NCBI GenBank assembly: GCA_030544235.1
Contig: CM060471.1
Coordinates: 4,582,348-4,646,347, forward strand
Direction: 5' to 3'
DNA: 64,000 nt
Origin: Lepturacanthus savala
Taxonomy: Eukaryota > Chordata > Actinopteri > Scombriformes > Trichiuridae
The translations under genes and the position numbers were made by a program. The notes below the pieces were generated by a model. It was given only the letters and a program-made list of their open reading frames with translations, made no database searches and had not been told where the DNA came from. This document shows, piece by piece, positions 58,240-64,000 of this stretch (position 1 is the first letter of the stretch; the number at the start of each line of letters is the position of its first letter).

Positions 58240-58640
58240 TTGCTTCAGTTTCCAGGTCAGATGTCACGTTTCCACCAAACAGGCTTTGAGATACAAAGCC
58301 TGTTTGGTGTGTGTGTCAGATGCATCGCCCAATCAAGCAGCGGCATGTATGAAACAGGCAGAACCAGGTGATCACCGCACCACAGTTTATGTTTAAATGG
58401 ATGTTTTGGTATGGTTTGTCATGGTTGAACCGGTTCCAATTCTGGATTCCTGCTGGAATTTCCTGTAATTGGTCTGAATATCAGAACCATCCAAACAAAG
58501 GAGAAACTCTGACTGGTCAGTCCAGATCCTGGTCCAGGGAGGTGTCATACCAGTCATTTGGGTTTGGCTTAAACTGAAAAGTCCTAAAGAACCAGGACCA
58601 AACAATGTAGGTGTGAAAGCGACCTTAGAGTCCAGAAAAC
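58240..58640 (+). repeat. Dispersed repeat with perfect hairpin
   Basis: Contains a perfect 16-bp stem (58273-58288 and 58294-58309) with a 5-nt loop. It ends TGTAGGTGTGAAAGCGACC, a phrase of a fish repeat also suggested at 1.64-1.75 kb. Confidence 0.4.
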
Positions 58641-58843
58641 TGTGAACCTGGAAGGACAGAGAAAGCAGTGTTTCTGTCATGGTGCTGAGTTGACTCTTTC
58701 CTCAGCTGTCATGTGTTAATATTTTCATGTGTGACTATGCGTCCCCTGTGATGTCTGAGTGTTATGGCATTAATAGATGAATCCATGGTGTATACTATGA
58801 TGTCTGTATAGTGCAGTACACACAAACCAGATCTCTGCTGTGG

Positions 58844-58845
<2 letters not shown>

Positions 58846-58933
<88 letters not shown>
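58846..58933. repeat. (CA)44 microsatellite
   Basis: Eighty-eight bases of uninterrupted CA, directly upstream of a CpG-rich block. Confidence 0.95.
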
Positions 58934-58939
<6 letters not shown>

Positions 58940-58974
58940 CATACAGCTCAGCCTCCTTCTCCTCCTCCCCCTCT

Positions 58975-59133
58975 ATCTCTCTCTCACTCTCTCCATCTCT
59001 CGCTCAGAGCAGTTCGTTCGGCAGAGCGGCATCACAGAGCGGAGTGTGTGTTTGCCGCGGCGAGTGTGTGTGTCCAGAGGCAGCGATCGCACTGAAAACA
59101 CAGAGAAAGAAAGAAACAGACAGGTGGATAGAA

Positions 59134-59180
<47 letters not shown>

Positions 59181-59234
59181 TCCACAGAGGCAGGACGGAG
59201 CGGACTTACAGAAAGCAACACTCCTGACCAGCGT
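58975..59234 (+). other. Possible untranslated first exon
   Basis: 59.00-59.10 kb has about ten CpGs in 100 bp (TTCGTTCGGCAGAGCGGC, TTGCCGCGGCGAG, GCAGCGATCGCACTG), far more than the window average. A GA-rich purine tract follows (59131-59180), then AGGACGGAGCGGACTTACAG and ACCAGC|GTGAGTACTG, a good splice-donor sequence at about 59231. An ATATATAC lies upstream at 58934-58941. This is the look of a plus-strand 5' UTR exon whose coding exons lie to the right, outside the window. No start codon with a convincing frame is seen. Confidence 0.32.
59131..59180. repeat. (GA)n tract
   Basis: GA repeat with two GATA interruptions inside the possible first exon. Confidence 0.88.
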
Positions 59235-59239
59235 GAGTA

Positions 59240-59685
59240 CTGTTACTGTACATGCAAGCTTTCCTCCATCACTCACTCCTGCTGCAACTCACTGAGTGGT
59301 GTGTGTGTGAGTGTGTGTGTGAGTGTGTGTGTGTGTGCCATGTGCAGCAGTGCACCTGCACACACAGCAGAACACATGCATGTGGAGATGCACAGGATCA
59401 CTTTTGAAATTGTTGACTGTTTCTCAGTGTGTAGAATGTTTCATTCATGCATGTGACATGGAAATGTAAATGAGTAGATATTGTTTTAGTATATTAGTAC
59501 TAGAGATCAGGCATGGTCTCAGGATCACTTTTTGAATGTGTTGGACAAAGGAATCAGGATTTTATTTCAAGAACAATCAAGACAACAACTGTGGGAACAT
59601 TAACTGCTCATAGAAAACAAAGGGAAATCCCTGCACATGAAATTCCCCACTGCAATGTGTTTGATTATTTTATCAGAATTTTTCT
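59240..59685. other. Non-coding DNA with TG stretches
   Basis: TG-rich to 59336, then ordinary sequence. No gene. Confidence 0.4.
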
Positions 59686-59687
59686 CA

Positions 59688-59689
<2 letters not shown>

Positions 59690-59783
<94 letters not shown>
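59690..59783. repeat. (CA)47 microsatellite
   Basis: Ninety-four bases of uninterrupted CA, the longest dinucleotide tract in the window. Confidence 0.95.
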
Positions 59784-59785
<2 letters not shown>

Positions 59786-59789
59786 CACA

Positions 59790-61270
59790 TGCACATATAC
59801 AGGTCAATGAAAGATTAATTTGTTTCATGTTTTTTACACCAATGCCTTTCTTTTAGATCAGTTTCTGGAGCACATCCGATTTCCATCTTCCACATTTCAT
59901 GATAAGTGTGTCACGCAGTGTGAGACTGGCGCTGGTCTGGTTTTGGTTTCGACTCAATCTCAAACACCTCAAAGTACAACACTTTGTTCTTCATGGTCAA
60001 TGCCTAAAGGTGTTGACCCTGAAAACATAAGAGTTGTTGGTGTTGTGCACGTTTATGAAACCTCAACTCACTGATGTGCTCGCAATATAAATTCCCTTTC
60101 TGTGTGTGTGTGTTGTCATTGTTGTTGTTCAGTGGTTTGTTTCCTACACTGGCTTTTTGTGTGTGTGTATGTGTGTGAAATGTGCAGAATTACAGATGAT
60201 ATGTGGGCTGGTGACTTGCACACGATGTCACATGTATGTAGGAGCTGCAGATCTCACACACACACACACACACACACACACTGCTGACAGGGCAGTTTCC
60301 CAGTAAGGTGTGTTTGACTTTTTCCTGCTCCACTCTAAAGGGAATTCACCTTCACTTTTATACGTTTCCTCTTACATTGAAGTGTATCTGTAATATTTGA
60401 TATTCTGCACATATTGCTCCGCTCTGTGTCGTCCCTCCATGCCACGAGCGGCTGAAGAATTCCTGATCTCCACCACTGTAACTGTCTCTCCACAGATAGG
60501 TCGCTTATTTGAGTGTTTCCTCTTCTTCTCTGTGGGAGAGTCGAGGGGAGGACAGGAGAATAAAAACCAGAGGCGGCGACGTAAAGCGTCGATGCTGAGG
60601 ACAGCAGAGAAGAGGTTAGCGAGAGGGTGGCGAGGAGATTATAACTTCTTAAAAAAGGGGGATTATGATAACTACTGCCTTCCCCCCACCCCTTTCTCCT
60701 TTACAGTCATTATTTCTGGAAAGCACTGAGAAGACACCACAGAGTCAGAATCAGGTGGCGCCACTGTCCCGATGTCTGCCGGCTTTATGCGTTTAATACA
60801 TTTTACAATGCGTAACATTATATATATTATATAAAATTTAAAATGCTTCATGATCGTATTTCATCTGCTTCAGCTTCATGCATATTTTAATAAAAAGACA
60901 ATGTTTCTCTTATTTCCAGCTTTAAAGAAATGTGAATGTTTATCTGTCCTGTCTGGCAGATACATAAGGAGGATGGAGGATCAAGGGATGTTATTTGGGG
61001 GTCGCTGGGCTCCTGAGGGAAGTGTGGAGGGGAGGGTATCTGTGGCTTTTGTTGGGATTTACTCACAATGAGGATTTACGGGGCGACACTCGGGCAGGGT
61101 GTGTCGACATCAAAGAGGTTCTCAGCAGGAGAAGAAACACTGCTGCTGCACAATTGGGAGAAAGTTTTCTTTTTTTATTGCTTTTTTTATTTATTATTGA
61201 GAGGGAAGTCCATGCAGCATGTGTGAGGAGTGTATGTGATGAATGTTGGAGCACTGCAGGGTGTGTGTTT
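59790..61270. other. Non-coding DNA with a CpG-rich patch
   Basis: A short CA tract lies at 60257-60281. 60.42-60.64 kb holds CpG-containing phrases (CCAGAGGCGGCGACGTAAAG, GCGTCGATGCTGAGG) and might be regulatory or exonic. The frames over it show no domain. Confidence 0.35.
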
Positions 61271-61273
61271 TAT

Positions 61274-61567
61274 GGTGTGTGTGCAGATGTGAGGTTATAG
61301 GTTGCATAGTATGAGAGTGAGTACACACAGCTAGGGTCTGTTTGTGTGTTAATATGAACAATTGTTTTCTATTGAGAGAGATTACAAAAAAATTTAAGAA
61401 TGGAAGAGCAAAAAAAAAAGGTGTGTGTGCAGATAGGAGGTTATAGGCTGCATAGTGTGAGTGAATACACACAGCTAGGGTGTGTGTGTGTGTGTTAATG
61501 TGAACAATTGTTTTCTATTGACAGAGATTATTAAAAATTGTAAGAATAGAAGAGCAAAGAAAAAAAA
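61274..61567 (+). repeat. Tandem duplication, two units of about 146 bp
   Basis: Unit 1 (61274-61419) and unit 2 (61420-61567) share GGTGTGTGTGCAGAT, AGGTTATAGG, TACACACAGCTAGGGT, GAACAATTGTTTTCTATTGA and GGAAGAGCAAA/AGAAGAGCAAA. The offset is exactly 146 bp in the parts compared. The units differ mainly by scattered substitutions and TG length. Confidence 0.9.
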
Positions 61568-61599
61568 GCTTAAACCAGACAGTTTGGTGCTAAATGAAT

Positions 61600-62010
61600 A
61601 ATGTGTCTGTGCTAATGGAAAATAAAGCTCCTCGTCTAATTGCCGACTGTTTCATCATCATCGCCCGATAATTTCTAACAAAAGCAGTCGGTTCTGGAGG
61701 ACGTCTCCTTTTTCCACACAGACATCCTTTTTCATTAGAGGACATTTGCACTTTAATTTGTTTACTCTCCTTGGCTGTCAGTCACAAAGTTTCCTGTCAG
61801 AAAGCAGCTCCTCATGCTGACAGAGCCCACACCGCCCCTTGGTGTAATATACAACGTATAATATATATAAACAAACCTCCTCTGCATCTTCCTGCCGGAT
61901 CGCTACAGTAATCCTTTAAGCAGAGTTGTTATCCGAGCCCACGATGAACTGTATCACTGCTGCAGCTCGTTGCACCTACAAGCTGCTTTTACTGAGCATC
62001 TGTGTTGGTT
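61600..62010. promoter_or_regulatory. Conserved-element-like block
   Basis: Balanced, non-repetitive sequence with TCGTCTAATTGCCGACTG, CATCATCGCCCGATAATTTC and CATTTGCACTTTAATTTG, downstream of the possible first exon. It might be an intronic enhancer of that gene. By appearance only. Confidence 0.3.
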
Positions 62011-62014
62011 TCAA

Positions 62015-63240
62015 AGTGAATCTACTACAGCGTGCGTGTGTGTGTGTGTTGTCTGGCGTGCTGCACTGACAGCACAGATAAGTCTTTTCTCCTGAGGCCT
62101 AATCCCTCCTCTATACAGGAATGAGAGATGGATAGAGGAAAAAGATGAGACGGTGTGTGAGAGAGAGACATTGGTGTTGAACATAGTGACAAGTCCCCCA
62201 GAAAATGCGTATATATGTGTGTGTGTGTTGTTGAAGACGGCGATGCAGTGGTGGCTTTTCAAAAATGCGGCGAGTAGGATTTGCATGTGAACAAGGGCTT
62301 TAACGGAGCCGTGAACCGTTAATATGCATTCAGAGGTTCTGTAGGAAGCGGTCCGCGCTGTTCTGAAATCACAGCAAACGCTCAACAGCTGTTCTCCCTG
62401 TATTTTCTGTGTTCTGCTTTGTCTGGCTTTGGTTTAGTCTCTCGTTCCATCCAGAAATGAAAAGAAAATGAAAACTGATTTCCATGTTGTAGTTTTGCCT
62501 TTTTTTTCTACTTTGGTCTGTCACTGTCCTTTTTGGACGTCTTGTGATTTGGGAGGTTTTGCTTGTTTGTGCTTTTTTTTTTCAACCCAACACCGAAGGG
62601 AAACTTCGATAGTATTCTGCATATGTTCTGAATGACAACATTTCATACATTTTCAGACATTTTTTTTTTTTATAAAGCAGGAGAAGATGAGACGAGGCGA
62701 ACCCTCATGTTGTGTTTGTTTATTGTTGATCAATGTTGTTTTCCTGGTAAAATTTGACCGTTCCATTAAGATTTATCATACAAACTGTAATTATACATAT
62801 ATTATCACCTCTTGTTGTGTGAGTTTTTTTTATTACCATATTATTAACAGAATATTACAATTTTTGAATTTCTATTTGTTATTTATGACCTGTATGTCTC
62901 ATTGATCTGAACTTGATCATGAATATGAGTTCTAAAAAATATATATATTTCTGTATTACTCTTTATTATAGACTACTTTGGGTCAAAGTTACCAAGGACA
63001 TTTGTTTTGAAACAATTTAGATGAATAAAACACACAAAACACACAAAATGTAAATTACTATTAAGACAGTTTATTTTGTCTGCTGAAATCCTTTTTGTGG
63101 ACAAAATCATGGAATCTTAGGTGAATCTGATCAAATTACCTTATTTTGATTGAAAACTTTGAAATTGTCCGGGAACACAACCTGAGGGTTGTGAACTTAT
63201 CTTCTTCTACTTATCTTATCTTGGTATACATAAGGTAGTG
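62015..63240. other. Non-coding DNA
   Basis: Short TG tracts at 62033-62050 and 62215-62228. The 124-codon minus-strand frame (62011-62385) ends in the TG tract and shows no domain. Confidence 0.4.
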
Positions 63241-63242
63241 TG

Positions 63243-63980
63243 AGCAGGGGCGAAAATTACATTTCATTGACCGGGGGGTGGGGGGTTAATAAGATAATAA
63301 TTTCTGCTGGGGACATGTAAAATATACTACTCTCCTAGCATAATAATCTGGTCCTACTTGGTCTTTTAACACTCGTTTGCAACTTGCCTTGCAGGTTTGA
63401 GCCCTCAGCATGTTCACATGTTTTAAACAATGCCATTAAATGTTATAATAATGCAATTAAAAGTAATAATGGTAGTTATAGCAAATGTTCCATATTTATT
63501 TATATTTATACCTAAGGCGAATGAGATCATGAAAAAAAAACATGAAAATCTTTTGTGGAGGACACCCACACTCATTAGAGCTCATTAACGATCATTAGGT
63601 CTGATATTAACCAGCAGGCTGGTAAAAAAGAGGCTGATTTTGGATGAATTTTGAACAACTGGTGTGATAAATGACTTACCAGCTTCTACATAGTAGTTAT
63701 TGCTTTCTTCCATGTGGCTAGCTGCTAACTTTTTGTTTCACAGAATTTGCCTTTAGTCACTGGCCCCGCCCAGAAAACAGCAGCTGGACCAAACCACTTT
63801 GAGAAATAAAGGGGGGGGGGTATTATTATTATTATATAACAATTAAGAAACACTTTGTTTTACATTTAGCAGCATTTGTGTTGATTTAACATTTCTTTGA
63901 TATTCAAAATTATTTTCTGTTTACAGAGATTTGGGGGGTTGCATCCCCTCTGTCCTCCCTGGGATTTACACCAATGAGTG
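63243..63980. mobile_element. Probable DNA-transposon-like repeat
   Basis: The left edge reads GCAGGGGCGAAAATTACATT followed by a G-rich run (63273-63287). The right edge has TTTGGGGGGTTGCATCCCC and CCTCCCTGGGATTTACACC, whose complement starts GGTGTAAATCCCAGGGAGG. The edges recall a fish element with CAGGGGTG(C)AAA-type ends, here diverged. The region between is AT-rich and non-coding. Element class uncertain. Confidence 0.3.
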
Positions 63981-64000
63981 TGAGAACACTGAAAAAAAAA

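Noticed and set aside
58273..58309. Hairpin as a microRNA precursor
   Set aside because: The stem of 16 bp and loop of 5 nt are too short, and it lies in a probable repeat.
58709..59295. Frames rich in Thr-His, Cys-Val or Arg-Glu over the CA and GA tracts
   Set aside because: They are the direct translation of dinucleotide repeats and their flanks.

Overview
The window reads as non-coding teleost fish DNA. Long CA/TG, AT and GAA microsatellites alternate with AT-rich single-copy sequence, and there are about eleven copies of a tRNA-headed SINE-like repeat. Decayed LINEs of the RTE (Rex3-like) and L2/CR1-like types, Ty3/gypsy pol fragments and a Tc1/mariner remnant are also present; this combination is typical of a fish genome. 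I find no intact cellular protein-coding gene, tRNA, rRNA or recognisable microRNA. All open frames that can be assigned to a family are broken transposable-element proteins. The window is best read as an intergenic region or large intron.

Layout. 1-7.6 kb: mostly unique AT-rich DNA with TG and GAA microsatellites. 7.6-10.2 kb: an LTR-like repeat carrying a SINE with a 13-bp target duplication, then an RTE LINE 3' end. 10.2-24.5 kb: AT-rich DNA, four SINE copies, a second tRNA-headed SINE (13.4-13.9 kb) and a conserved-element-like block (21.0-21.8 kb). 24.5-27.0 kb: a nested cluster in which a minus-strand L2-like LINE (endonuclease, then reverse transcriptase) is split by a Tc1 element and a SINE. 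27-35.9 kb: AT-rich, microsatellites. 35.9-38.8 kb: L2 reverse transcriptase, a minus-strand gypsy pol fragment ending in a perfect 31-bp inverted repeat, and a second L2 piece on the plus strand. 39-41.7 kb: poly-C tract and conserved-element-like sequence. 41.7-44.7 kb: an RTE insertion with target duplication, a diverged tandem repeat rich in TGACCT half-sites, and a plus-strand gypsy pol with a large internal deletion. 45.9-46.5 kb: conserved-element-like block with homeodomain-type sites. 48-58.6 kb: SINEs, a MITE-like palindrome, LTR-like and L2 remnants, and perfect hairpins. 58.8-62.4 kb: the most gene-like interval, with a CA tract, a CpG-rich 5'-UTR-like block with a splice-donor-like end, and conserved-looking sequence; a gene could start here and run rightward out of the window. 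63.2-64.0 kb: a probable DNA-transposon-like repeat.

No operons or pathways exist here. What can be reconstructed is an order of insertions: old L2-like LINEs, later Tc1 and gypsy copies, then SINE and RTE copies that still keep readable target-site duplications. I do not see evidence of a new biological system; the strongest unusual structures are the nested 24.5-27.0 kb cluster, the 31-bp inverted repeat at 37.25 kb and the half-site tandem repeat at 42.8-43.2 kb.
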